A stretch of 64,000 nucleotides of DNA, from contig JARLGU010000062.1 of NCBI GenBank assembly GCA_031292625.1, forward strand, positions 100,354-164,353. Reading direction: 5' to 3'. Made by a program: the position numbers and the translations under genes. This DNA is from Capsulimonadaceae bacterium (GTDB taxonomy: Bacteria > Armatimonadota > Armatimonadia > Armatimonadales > Capsulimonadaceae). How positions within the stretch are numbered: the stretch's first letter is position 1; each line of letters opens with the position of its first letter. Shown here in pieces: positions 1-8,154 of this stretch. A model generated the notes under the pieces. The model ran no database searches, had not been told where the DNA came from, and saw nothing but the letters and a program-made list of their open reading frames with translations.

Positions 1-2
1 AG

Positions 3-593
3 ATCTACCCTTATATCAAGAGCACGCAGGTCTTTCTGTGTCCCGACGATACCGGCGCTGGAGACATTTGCTCGTACGCGGTAAACGACAACATTGTCCC
101 GGCTCCGCCGGGGGCGTCCTCGACAACCATTCCGGTCGCCTGGCCGCTCTCTCGATTTTCGTCTCCGGCAAGGACCGTGCTGCTCTGCGAGGTGATCAAC
201 AGCACGACGAATGTCTGGCCCAACTACACCATTCCGGTGGACACGACGGCAAATAATGGACGCGGATGCTCGCCTGCCGGCAACGGGTACGGTTCCTACG
301 TGACCGGATGCAACCAGGGGGCTGGCGCTGGATATGTTCAGTATGTGACGGGCTACCTCAACCTGTCCCAATCGGCTGGACAAAACAATGGCAATGAGTC
401 GGCGTATTACAGTGCGGCGGGGCGCCATTCGGGCGGATCTTGCTACCTTTTGGCGGACAACCACGTTAAGTGGATGATGTCAACCTTGGTCGCATCCGGA
501 ATTGACAACCAGTATTCGGGCAGTTGCGGAGTCAATAGTTTGGCCGCGAATACCGGATGTTCGTCGGTAGCCGCGACTTTCAGCCTGCTGTAG
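3..593 (+). CDS. DUF1559-type pseudopilin-like protein, C-terminal part
   Basis: The frame is open from the window edge, so the start and prepilin leader are missing. The visible part begins with an IYPYIKSTQVFLCPDD-like stretch, which in DUF1559 (H-X9-DG) proteins lies in the middle of the globular domain. It ends with RHSGGSCYLLADNHVKW, the family's C-terminal H-X9-DG signature, with Asn where Gly is usual. Family members carry an N-terminal type IV pilin-like leader and helix and are probably exported by a pilus or type II-like machinery; their role is unknown. A second member of the family lies near 51.4 kb. Family assignment is good; function is open. Confidence 0.8.
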   Translation: MYPYIKSTQVFLCPDDTGAGDICSYAVNDNIVPAPPGASSTTIPVAWPLSRFSSPARTVLLCEVINSTTNVWPNYTIPVDTTANNGRGCSPAGNGYGSYVTGCNQGAGAGYVQYVTGYLNLSQSAGQNNGNESAYYSAAGRHSGGSCYLLADNHVKWMMSTLVASGIDNQYSGSCGVNSLAANTGCSSVAATFSLL

Positions 594-620
594 CTTCTTG
601 GTCTGAACTTCTGTTAAGCT

Positions 621-809
621 GGACGTTCGCTTGCTGTGCGTTGAGCGAGTGTTTCCCGTAAATAGGTCAGGACTTGGGAATGCTACTATGGCCACTGGAT
701 CATTTTTCAAGCGCTTCGCGAACGGCTTGCCAGCAGGTTGCGTGTTAAGCGGCTAAAGAAAATTGGCCAGCCCGGCCATGGAGGGCATCTTAATCCTCAT
801 CTTCTCTTA
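621..809 (+). repeat. Dispersed intergenic repeat, head segment, copy A
   Basis: This 189-nt non-coding block matches 63641-63828 with scattered substitutions over its whole length and matches 14833-14936 over its 3' half. It contains a TGGCC-AGCCC-GGCCA hairpin at 764-778, followed by a pyrimidine-rich end (TCCTCATCTTCTCTT). It lies between the pseudopilin-like gene and the start of the GH16-like gene, so it may be part of that gene's leader. I do not recognise it as a known RNA family. Confidence 0.8.
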
Positions 810-852
810 TAAAGCAAAAGTCCTATTAAGTCTATTTAATGGAGATCACGAG

Positions 853-2358
853 ATGATTACGTTCAATTTCCCACGTCCGCTAGGCCGTGAGACCGTCGGG
901 GCACATTGCGAGCGCGGATACCGGCGGCGGTCTTTGCGAACCGCGATGTTCCTCGCGCTTGCCGTATTGGCGGCGCTTTCGTTGAAGCCCGCCGTCTGTG
1001 CGCCGGCGCCGCCGCAAGCTGCCGCCGCAGGATACGTTGTGAATACGTTTAGCAGCACCTTCACTTCCCAGACCGTTGATGTCGGTCACACGTTTAAACC
1101 GGGCTATCAGTGGTATGCCTCCCGTTGGTACTACAACACGCCGACCGATGCGGCGTCGATCGCCTTGGGCAGCGATGGGACCATTGTGCTCGATTCGGAT
1201 GGCACGCGGGCTGGCAATAATAATGCGCAGATTTCGACATTCTCCGTGCCGGACTCGGGTTCTGGGTCGGTGTCCGGTCTCGTCGGCACGGCTTTTGGCG
1301 GAGGCGGCTATTTCGAGGCCACGTTAGCCTTTGATCCCGCGGCTGTCTTTAAGGCAAGCGCGTTACTGGGTTCGTCGGCAGCAGGATGGCCGTCCTGGTG
1401 GGGCATGTCGGCGGAGCATCTCGCTGGGATGCCCGCTGGGCAGTATTGGTACTACTACGATCCGTCGGAGGCAGATCATGCGTACGCGCACTTTGCGGAA
1501 ACCGACTTCTTTGAATATGACGTGGCGACAAGCAACAATCCCCTGGCATGGGGCGGCAACATGGCGGATTGGTTTGGCAAATGGACGAAGAGCGCCGGGT
1601 ACTCGAGCGTCCAGACTCCGTGGGCGAACAAGCTCATGAACGTACCGTCCGGTACGGACTTTAGGCAGTTCCATAAGTATGGTTATCTGTGGGCGCCTGC
1701 GACTACGAACGAGAACGGTTACGCAAAATACTATTTCGACGGGCGGGAGGTTGGCAGCCAACCGGTCACGTGGAGCCAATACCAGGGGCAAGCGCCTCCG
1801 GCCTCGTCGTCGACGCCGTGGACACAGGGGATACTCGACCAGCAGCATATCGGACTGATACTGGGATCGGGCGTAAACGAGCCGATGACGGTAAAGTCCG
1901 TGAACGTATGGCAACGCTCGGCTAATCAGAATATTGGGTTTGGCACCCTGTACGATCCTCTTTATGACCTGTCGAAAGCATATTTCCAGAGCAATATGAG
2001 CGTCGATAATTCGTCCCCGGCGGATTTCAACGGCGACGCCAGCAGGGCGTATCGACTGACCCTTTCGCCCGGCGTGTTGGTCTACCGCCTGAGCAATGTT
2101 GCGTCCTTTACCGCGAGGATCTTTGCGGTTAATGGCTCGACCGCGACCGCTGCCTTCGAGGTTTCCCCGGACTACGTCAAGTGGATGCCAGTCGCGACAT
2201 CGTCTCCGGCCGTGGTTCCCACGACAAAGGGGTGGAGCTACCGGGATCTGAGCAACCGCACTCCGATTCCGAAAGGCATGAACTACCTGCGAATCACCCT
2301 TGCCGGAGGTTCGGAAAGCCCTTCGGATCGAGAGATCGGGCAGGTACGGATCAACTAG
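853..2358 (+). CDS. Exported glycoside hydrolase family 16-like protein
   Basis: The 501-residue protein has a long basic N-region followed by a hydrophobic segment and an Ala-rich cleavage region (about residues 32-55), so it should be exported. The central part (about 60-370) is rich in aromatic residues and contains ETDFFE (Glu216, Asp218, Glu221). This fits the ExDxxE catalytic motif of GH16, with nucleophile and acid/base glutamates. The last 120 residues look like a separate beta-sandwich, possibly carbohydrate-binding. The frame stays open upstream to 763, but ATG 853 is chosen because GGAG lies at 841-844 and the upstream part falls in the dispersed repeat. Substrate cannot be told; a laminarinase/agarase-like polysaccharidase is possible. 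A GH16-fold lectin without activity is the alternative. Confidence 0.6.
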   Translation: MITFNFPRPLGRETVGAHCERGYRRRSLRTAMFLALAVLAALSLKPAVCAPAPPQAAAAGYVVNTFSSTFTSQTVDVGHTFKPGYQWYASRWYYNTPTDAASIALGSDGTIVLDSDGTRAGNNNAQISTFSVPDSGSGSVSGLVGTAFGGGGYFEATLAFDPAAVFKASALLGSSAAGWPSWWGMSAEHLAGMPAGQYWYYYDPSEADHAYAHFAETDFFEYDVATSNNPLAWGGNMADWFGKWTKSAGYSSVQTPWANKLMNVPSGTDFRQFHKYGYLWAPATTNENGYAKYYFDGREVGSQPVTWSQYQGQAPPASSSTPWTQGILDQQHIGLILGSGVNEPMTVKSVNVWQRSANQNIGFGTLYDPLYDLSKAYFQSNMSVDNSSPADFNGDASRAYRLTLSPGVLVYRLSNVASFTARIFAVNGSTATAAFEVSPDYVKWMPVATSSPAVVPTTKGWSYRDLSNRTPIPKGMNYLRITLAGGSESPSDREIGQVRIN

Positions 2359-2474
2359 ATCGGATTACGAAAGAACAAAAGAAAGGATGCACGGCATTAG
2401 GGGGCGGCGCGAAGTTCGGCCGCCGAATCGACGGGGCTGCCGCCGGCATTATGCTGTGCACGGAGTGATTAGAC

Positions 2475-3518
2475 ATGAACAGGAAGATTAAGGCGCTGGT
2501 ATTTACGTCGACGCAGGGCGTGGAAGTCGCCGAGTTCTCGTTGCCGGAGTGCGGCGAGGATGAGGTCGTCGTACGGACGATTTACTCGATGATTTCCACC
2601 GGGACTGAACTGCGCGTCCGTTCGGGCAAGCAAGATATGAGCGGCGACATGCCGTATTACCCAGTTATTCCGGGCTATTCCGTGGTTGGCGAGATTGTAG
2701 AGACCGGCGCAAAGGCGGTGGGCTGGCGGGTCGGCGACCTCGTGAGCGGACGCAATCCTGGCAGGACGATTGAGGGTCTTCGATCGACCTGGGGAGGGCA
2801 TGCGAGTTACCATGTCTATCCGTCCGCCGGCTACGCTCAACCGGTCCTTTTGCCGCCGAGTGCACGGTTGCTCGATTACGTTGCCGTCGAGCTCGCCGCG
2901 ATCAGCGGGAGGGGAGCCCGTGCGGTTGCTCCCGCGCCTGGCGAAACGGCGATTGTGCTCGGTCAGGGAATGATCGGCGCGCTTTCAGCAGCCTGGCTTG
3001 TTGCCAAGGGCGTGCGCGTCGGCGTTGCGGATCTCTCGCAGCGGCGCTTGAAGCGCGCGGCGGAGTGGGGCGTCAGCGCGACCTTTGCCGTAGACGAACC
3101 GGCGGTTGCGGAGCGCATCAGCGCGTTTACGGGCGGCGGCGCGGATATCGTAGTCGAAAGCTCAGGGACGATGGCTGGCGTGAAGCTCGCTGGTACTCTT
3201 TTGCGCAACCAACGGATTTCGGGAGTAGGGGCTTCAATTCGTTGGCCGCGCCTCCTCTTCCAAGCGTCGTACACCGATACGCTCCCTATATCGCCGACGA
3301 CGTTCTTTACCGGAGAGGGCGCGGTCGTGTTGACCCCGGGAGACCGCTCGGTCGAGGACCGGAATGCCGCGGTCGAGGCGTTTCGGACCGGAACGCTGCG
3401 ATCGACGGCCTTTGTCGATCACATTGTGCCCTACACGGAGGCTGCAAGCGCGTACGATGGATTGCGGACGCGCCCCGATGAGTACTTTTCGGTCGTCTTC
3501 GACTGGACCGCGGAATAG
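2475..3518 (+). CDS. MDR-family (zinc-type) dehydrogenase
   Basis: This 347-residue medium-chain dehydrogenase/reductase has an N-terminal GroES-like domain with the ISTGTELRVRSG motif seen in the BchC/sorbitol-dehydrogenase-like branch. A Rossmann fold follows with GQGMIG at residues 163-168. It should oxidise or reduce an alcohol/ketone with NAD(P). I do not see the usual four-Cys structural zinc loop, so catalysis may not need structural zinc. GGAG at 2462-2465 supports ATG 2475. The gene precedes a LacI-family regulator and an SDR on the same strand, suggesting a small sugar- or polyol-metabolism group. The substrate is not determined. Confidence 0.8.
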   Translation: MNRKIKALVFTSTQGVEVAEFSLPECGEDEVVVRTIYSMISTGTELRVRSGKQDMSGDMPYYPVIPGYSVVGEIVETGAKAVGWRVGDLVSGRNPGRTIEGLRSTWGGHASYHVYPSAGYAQPVLLPPSARLLDYVAVELAAISGRGARAVAPAPGETAIVLGQGMIGALSAAWLVAKGVRVGVADLSQRRLKRAAEWGVSATFAVDEPAVAERISAFTGGGADIVVESSGTMAGVKLAGTLLRNQRISGVGASIRWPRLLFQASYTDTLPISPTTFFTGEGAVVLTPGDRSVEDRNAAVEAFRTGTLRSTAFVDHIVPYTEAASAYDGLRTRPDEYFSVVFDWTAE

Positions 3519-3558
3519 GGGACCTTCATGCCGCGTAGCGAGGCCTGAGCAAACCGTA

Positions 3559-3587
3559 TTGCAAACCGTGCTGCGAAACGCTAGAAT
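3559..3587 (+). promoter_or_regulatory. Candidate promoter of lacI-type gene, probably leaderless
   Basis: TTGCAA (3559-3564) and TAGAAT (3582-3587) are separated by 17 nt. A start site 6-8 nt downstream would fall at or next to ATG 3595, and no Shine-Dalgarno sequence precedes that ATG. GCAAACCGT occurs twice, at 3549-3557 and 3561-3569, and could be an autoregulatory operator. This is inferred from sequence only. Confidence 0.45.
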
Positions 3588-3594
3588 AGATGCC

Positions 3595-4662
3595 ATGGCG
3601 AAAGCACCTTCATCCGGCAAGCCGTTAACTCTTGTCGAAGTGGCGCAGAGGCTTGGCGTCTCAAAATCGACGGTGTCGGCGGCGTTTACCGGGCGCGGCA
3701 CGATCACTGCCGCGCGCCGGGAGGCCGTTAAGAGCGCGGCGGTCGAGTTGGGCTACGAGCCTAATCCACATGCCCAGCAACTGGTGCATGGCTCTCGCAG
3801 CGACATGATCTGCCTGTGCGCCCCGAACTTAGGGGCGGGCGATTTCACGCGGGTTATCGAACTTTTGCAATACGCGATTGTGCAACGCGGCATCGTGGCG
3901 CCCATCCACCTTACGGGCGTCCATCCCAGCGAAGTCGAATACCAGATAACCGTGTTCCGGAGCCTGCGGCTGCAACGCCCTCGCGCGATAGTGTGCTGCG
4001 TGCGGAGGCTGCTCCCGGAACTACGTAAGGAACTTGAGCGTTACATGGCGGCGGGGGGAATCCTTATCGCGGCGGAAGGATATGCGTCAGAGGATATCGG
4101 CAGCGATTGGGTGCGTCACGATGGCAAGTATAACGCCTATGTCGCCACGAAGTATCTGCTCGATAACGGTCACAAAAAGATAGGCATATATCTGCCGTCG
4201 CCAGGCGTATTGGCGCGCCCGGATGCCGAAGACCCTATCTATGAAGGATACCTGCAGGCGCATCGGGAGTTCGGCATAACTCCCCGCCCGGATTGGCTTG
4301 TCAGGAGATCCTATTACGAAGACGGCGGGACGCATATGGCGAAGGTGTTTCTTGCGCTTGAAGAACGGCCATCGGCCATGTTCATTGTGAACGATAACGC
4401 CGCGTCGGCTTTCGTGCAGCAACTTTACCGCGCCGGATTGAGCGTGCCGAGGGATGTGAGCGTCGTCGGACACGACGATGCCGCGGTTGCGGCAGCCTGC
4501 ATGACGCCGCTAACGACCGTTTCATGGCCAATCCGGAGCATGGTCGACGAATTGGAGAAGCTTCTTTTCTCCCGGATTGAGAATGGCTTTGACGGCGTCC
4601 GGCGCGAAGTGATTGTGCGCGGCGAGCTTCGCGTTCGTGAAAGCGTCATGGCGATTTCGTAA
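3595..4662 (+). CDS. LacI-family transcriptional regulator
   Basis: The 355-residue protein has an N-terminal LacI helix-turn-helix (LTLVEVAQRLGVSKSTVSAA, about residues 12-31) and hinge. A periplasmic-binding-like effector domain follows (about 65-345), ending with the usual VSVVGHDDAAVAAACMTPLTTV segment. It should bind an operator as a dimer and respond to a sugar or related ligand. The frame is open further upstream, but that part overlaps the dehydrogenase and lacks family similarity, so ATG 3595 is preferred. Position between the MDR and SDR genes suggests it controls them or itself; the ligand is unknown. Confidence 0.88.
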   Translation: MAKAPSSGKPLTLVEVAQRLGVSKSTVSAAFTGRGTITAARREAVKSAAVELGYEPNPHAQQLVHGSRSDMICLCAPNLGAGDFTRVIELLQYAIVQRGIVAPIHLTGVHPSEVEYQITVFRSLRLQRPRAIVCCVRRLLPELRKELERYMAAGGILIAAEGYASEDIGSDWVRHDGKYNAYVATKYLLDNGHKKIGIYLPSPGVLARPDAEDPIYEGYLQAHREFGITPRPDWLVRRSYYEDGGTHMAKVFLALEERPSAMFIVNDNAASAFVQQLYRAGLSVPRDVSVVGHDDAAVAAACMTPLTTVSWPIRSMVDELEKLLFSRIENGFDGVRREVIVRGELRVRESVMAIS

Positions 4663-4713
4663 GCCGTTCGTCAAACGTCGTGGATTTGGGCGTGACTGAG
4701 TAGGGAGCATGTT

Positions 4714-5442
4714 ATGGATATTATAGACAAAGTCGTAATCGTTACCGGCGCATCGTCAGGGATTGGAGAGGCGGGGGCGAGGCTTCTGGCGGCGGAGGGA
4801 GCGCGAGTAGCGCTTGCGGCCCGCTCGCGCGAGAAACTCGAGACGCTCGCGGCCGAGCTTCCGGATTCGTTTTCAATACCGGTCGATATGACTGATGAAG
4901 CTTCGATCAAGAGTATGGTTGCCGAGGTTGTGAAACACTATGGCCGAATCGACGTTTTGGTGAACAACGCGGGGCGCGGCTCGGCGTGGCTGCCCATCGA
5001 GAAAGTGGACGTCGACGACTATCGAAGCCTCGTTGAACTCAACGTTTTCGGCCCAATCCTCGCGATGCAAGAGGTGATTCCAATCATGCGGAAGCAGGGC
5101 GGCGGGGCGATCGTGAACATTGGATCGGGAACCGTCCATTTGGTGCGCGAGGGCGGAGGGCTTTACCCGGGAACCAAAATTCTGTTGTCGCATATCACGA
5201 GGGTCGCGCGTAAGGAGCTCGAAAAGGATGGCATTACGGTGAGCTTGCTCCATCCGTACATCACGGCGACCAACTTCTTTACGAACATCGCGACGAACCG
5301 CGACGAGCCCCTCGTCGCGAGCCCGGGGCTGCTCGACACCGCCGATTCGGCCGAGAAGGTTGCGCAGGCCATGGTTGAGATCATTCGCAGCGGAGCCGAT
5401 GAGGTTAGCCTCGCTTTGCCGCGATTGCAAGCCTTGCTGTGA
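4714..5442 (+). CDS. Short-chain dehydrogenase/reductase (SDR)
   Basis: This 242-residue classical SDR shows the cofactor motif TGASSGIG (11-18), the structural NNAG (84-87), catalytic Ser138 and the YxxxK pair Tyr151/Lys155. The Arg/Ser pattern after the second strand (AARSRE) is compatible with NADP. A GGGAGC ribosome-binding site lies about 7 nt before ATG 4714. It follows the LacI regulator on the same strand. The length is typical and no key residue is missing. The substrate cannot be assigned. Confidence 0.87.
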   Translation: MDIIDKVVIVTGASSGIGEAGARLLAAEGARVALAARSREKLETLAAELPDSFSIPVDMTDEASIKSMVAEVVKHYGRIDVLVNNAGRGSAWLPIEKVDVDDYRSLVELNVFGPILAMQEVIPIMRKQGGGAIVNIGSGTVHLVREGGGLYPGTKILLSHITRVARKELEKDGITVSLLHPYITATNFFTNIATNRDEPLVASPGLLDTADSAEKVAQAMVEIIRSGADEVSLALPRLQALL

Positions 5443-5531
5443 TCGCCAGCCGCAATATCCGCTCAGGGCCGCGTCGATAAGCGTCGAGCGTTCCTGAGCG
5501 TTTGTTTTTTCGTCGATTATTGTTGCCCCCC

Positions 5532-5562
5532 TTGACCTCGAGTTGCTCTAGGATCGTAAACT
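5532..5562 (+). promoter_or_regulatory. SoxR/MerR-type promoter with 19-bp spacer
   Basis: TTGACC (5532-5537) and TAAACT (5557-5562) are separated by 19 bp, not the usual 17. The spacer holds the dyad CCTcGAG-ttg-CTCtAGG. Overall length and dyad position match the soxS promoter bound by SoxR, and MerR-family activators characteristically work on 19-bp spacers. The aldo/keto reductase starts 105 nt downstream. No MerR-family gene is in the window. Confidence 0.6.
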
Positions 5563-5667
5563 GATATTCGAGACTCTTTTTATCGGTGCTCAGACGCCTG
5601 GCATCCATAGAAATCGGCTCGACTGTTCAACTTCCCGTATTGGGAAGCTGCCAAGAAAGGACGCGCT

Positions 5668-6666
5668 ATGAAACAACGCAAACTGGGAACTACTGGACCT
5701 CTGGTTAGCGAGGTTGGCCTCGGCTGCATGGGCATGTCCGCGTTTTATGGACCGGCTGATCGAACGGAGAGTATTGCCACGATCCACGCGGCGCTCGATG
5801 CCGGAGTGACGTTGCTCGATACCGGCGACTTTTACGGAATGGGGCTCAATGAGCTTCTGGTCGGCGACGCTCTGAAGGGGCGTGCCCGGGATGCGGCGAC
5901 AATCAGCGTCAAGTTCGGAGCGCTGCGAGGGCCGGATGACGCTTGGCTCGGATATGACGGCCGTCCGGCGGCTGTAAAGAACTTCGTCACCTATTCGCTG
6001 CGCCGTCTTGGCGTCGACTACATCGATATCTACCGGCTTGCGCGTGTCGATCCCGCCGTCCCGATCGAGGAGACCGTCGGCGCGATCGGGGAATTGATCG
6101 ATGCCGGCTACGTCCGGCACGTCGGCTTGTCGGAAGCCGGAGCGCAGACAATCCGGCGAGCAGCGGCGGTGCGACCTATTTGCGACTTGCAAATCGAGTA
6201 CTCGCTCATTACGCGAGGCATCGAAGCCGCGATCCTGCCAACGTGCCGCGAACTGGGCATTGGCATTACGGCCTACGGCGTCCTCTCGCGCGGACTGCTC
6301 AGCGGCCATTGGAGTGCCGATCGGAACCTCTTGAGTACCGATTTCCGCAATCATAGCCCTCGGTTTCAGGGAGACAACTTGACCCATAACCTGGCGATTG
6401 TGGAGGTGCTTCGGCAGATTGCCGTGCAGAAGGATCTCACGCCCGCCCAGCTTGCGATTGCCTGGGTGCTTGCCCGCGGCGAAGATATCGTGCCGCTGAT
6501 CGGCGCCAGGCGTCGCGACCGGCTCAGCGAGTCGTTGGGCGCGCTGGAAACTGCGCTTAGCGGGGACGACTTGAGGCGAATCGACGAACTCGTTCCCGCC
6601 GGGGCCGCTGCTGGCGATCGGTATCCCACCGCGCAGATGGGGTTCCTCGATAGCGAGCGGCAGTAG
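5668..6666 (+). CDS. Aldo/keto reductase, AKR13-like
   Basis: The 332-residue (alpha/beta)8 reductase starts with KLGTTGPLVSEVGLGCMGMS, typical of the YakC/AKR13 group, and should reduce aldehydes or ketones with NADPH. Of the catalytic tetrad, Asp51, Tyr56 and Lys82 are present, but the usual His (QHRVDP) is Ala125 (LARVDP; codon GCG at 6040-6042). I recall proteobacterial relatives with a similar PARxDP, so this may be a subfamily trait and not damage. AAAGGA precedes ATG 5668. It is monocistronic, with a MerR-type promoter upstream and a hairpin downstream, which suggests redox or electrophile induction. Confidence 0.88.
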   Translation: MKQRKLGTTGPLVSEVGLGCMGMSAFYGPADRTESIATIHAALDAGVTLLDTGDFYGMGLNELLVGDALKGRARDAATISVKFGALRGPDDAWLGYDGRPAAVKNFVTYSLRRLGVDYIDIYRLARVDPAVPIEETVGAIGELIDAGYVRHVGLSEAGAQTIRRAAAVRPICDLQIEYSLITRGIEAAILPTCRELGIGITAYGVLSRGLLSGHWSADRNLLSTDFRNHSPRFQGDNLTHNLAIVEVLRQIAVQKDLTPAQLAIAWVLARGEDIVPLIGARRRDRLSESLGALETALSGDDLRRIDELVPAGAAAGDRYPTAQMGFLDSERQ

Positions 6667-6714
6667 GGCGGCATCTATGGCGCACGTCATGCAACCGCAA
6701 CGCCTGATGCGCGT

Positions 6715-6750
6715 CTACGCACACGGGCCGTCGTCGACCCGTGTGCGTGG
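6715..6750 (+). terminator. Hairpin downstream of the aldo/keto reductase
   Basis: CGCACACGGG (6718-6727) and CCCGTGTGCG (6738-6747) form a perfect 10-bp stem with a 10-nt loop, extendable by an A-T, a wobble and a G-C pair. It lies between convergent genes. No clear T-run follows on either strand. Confidence 0.5.
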
Positions 6751-6863
6751 GATGTTCTGGATGAACGTCTCGCCGGCGTTCTTGTCGATCGCGTCGAGGC
6801 GCGCGACAATTCCGATGCCGAAGACCTCGCTGTCGTATGGTACATTGCATCTTTGGACGACCG

Positions 6864-8129
6864 CTATTCGTAGCGAAGCGCATCGATTGGACTGAGGGCG
6901 GCGGCTTTCGATGCGGGGTAGATGCCGAAAAAGAGGCCAACCGCGGCGGACACGACCAGGCCAAGCACGACCGACGTGCTGCTGACGATTGTGTTCCAGT
7001 GCGCGAGCGAAGCCAGCAAAATCGCGCCTCCGGCGCCGACCATCACGCCGATGACTCCGCCGAGGATCGAAATGATTGCGGCTTCAATGAGGAACTGCAT
7101 CAGGATATCTCGCGGCGTCGCCCCGATCGCCTTGCGGATTCCGATCTCCCGCGTCCGTTCAGTGACCGACACCAGCATGATGTTCATAATGCCGATGCCG
7201 CCGACGACGAGCGAAATCACGGCGACAGCGCTGAGCAGGCTGGTCATGGTGTCCGCGACGCTTGCCTGGCGCTGCATGATTTCAGTCTGGCTGGTAATCT
7301 GAAAATCGTCGTTCTGAGGATAGGGCGGCCGGAGGTGGTGACGCAGGCGCAGGAATGCCGCGATTTGCTGCTGCGCGAGCGGCATCATTTCCGGCGTCGT
7401 ACAACGGATCGAAAGGAAGTTGATATACGTCGTGTTCAACATTCTCAACATGGCCGTGTTGATTGGACACAGGACCACGTCGTCTTGATCCTGCCCAAAC
7501 GATCCTGCGCCCTTAGCGGTTTGCATGCCCACAACGAGAAAATCGACATTGTTGATGCTGATCGTCTTGCCCGTCAGATCCGCCGTCGGATCGTTCGTCA
7601 GGTTAAGCGCGACCGTCTTTCCCAGGACGCACACTTTAGCGTTGCCGGTATCTTCGAACTCGGTGAAAAATCGGCCGCTGTCGACGGTGGTGTTGTTCAC
7701 GAATCCGTAATCCGCCGTAGTGCCAATCAGACTCGTATTCGCGTTGTTGGAGCCGTACTTGAGCTGGACGGTGCCGCGCACCTGAGGGGCGATCGCGGCA
7801 ACCGATTGCGGAAATTCTTCGGCGACCATTTTGGCGTCAGGGAGCGTCAGATGGTTTGAGCTGTATACTGCGGTCTTTCCGCCTAATAGCGCTGCCTGGG
7901 TGATCGCATAGTTGATATGCAGCGTGTTCGGGGCAGGGCGAATTTGCAGCAGGTTGGTTCCCAGGGAGTTGATTGCGTCGGTAACGTTCTTGGTTGCTCC
8001 CTGGCCGATCGCGACGACGATGATCACGACGCCGACGCCCATGATGATGCCTAGCATCGTCAGTCCCGTACGCATCTTGTTGCTTGACAGGCCAAGCATC
8101 GCAAGTCTGATATTGTCCAGCAGGTTCAT
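6864..8129 (-). CDS. MacB/FtsX-family ABC transporter permease
   Basis: The 421-residue permease begins with a cytoplasmic stretch and TM1 (TMLGIIMGVGVVIIVVAIG). A large periplasmic MacB-PCD-like domain follows (about 50-270), then three TM helices near the C-terminus, with the conserved REIGIRKAIGATPRDI coupling segment before TM3. This is the MacB layout without a fused ATPase; the ATPase is the gene just upstream, 25 nt away. With the adaptor and TolC-like gene of the operon it should form a mechanotransmission-type efflux pump for a macrolide, peptide or lipid-like substrate. It is the last gene of the operon. Confidence 0.9.
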   Translation of the reverse strand: MNLLDNIRLAMLGLSSNKMRTGLTMLGIIMGVGVVIIVVAIGQGATKNVTDAINSLGTNLLQIRPAPNTLHINYAITQAALLGGKTAVYSSNHLTLPDAKMVAEEFPQSVAAIAPQVRGTVQLKYGSNNANTSLIGTTADYGFVNNTTVDSGRFFTEFEDTGNAKVCVLGKTVALNLTNDPTADLTGKTISINNVDFLVVGMQTAKGAGSFGQDQDDVVLCPINTAMLRMLNTTYINFLSIRCTTPEMMPLAQQQIAAFLRLRHHLRPPYPQNDDFQITSQTEIMQRQASVADTMTSLLSAVAVISLVVGGIGIMNIMLVSVTERTREIGIRKAIGATPRDILMQFLIEAAIISILGGVIGVMVGAGGAILLASLAHWNTIVSSTSVVLGLVVSAAVGLFFGIYPASKAAALSPIDALRYE

Positions 8130-8154
8130 GGCGCTCGATCTTTCTCTTGACCGT

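Noticed and set aside
621-809. Insertion sequence or MITE
   Set aside because: No terminal inverted repeats, target duplication or transposase frame could be seen; kept as an unclassified dispersed repeat.
5590-6690. 366-residue minus-strand frame opposite the AKR
   Set aside because: It is the mirror frame of a well-supported gene, with Arg/Pro-rich composition and no domain.
6837-7859. 340-residue plus-strand frame opposite the permease
   Set aside because: Asp/Arg/His-rich shadow of the FtsX-type permease; no family match.
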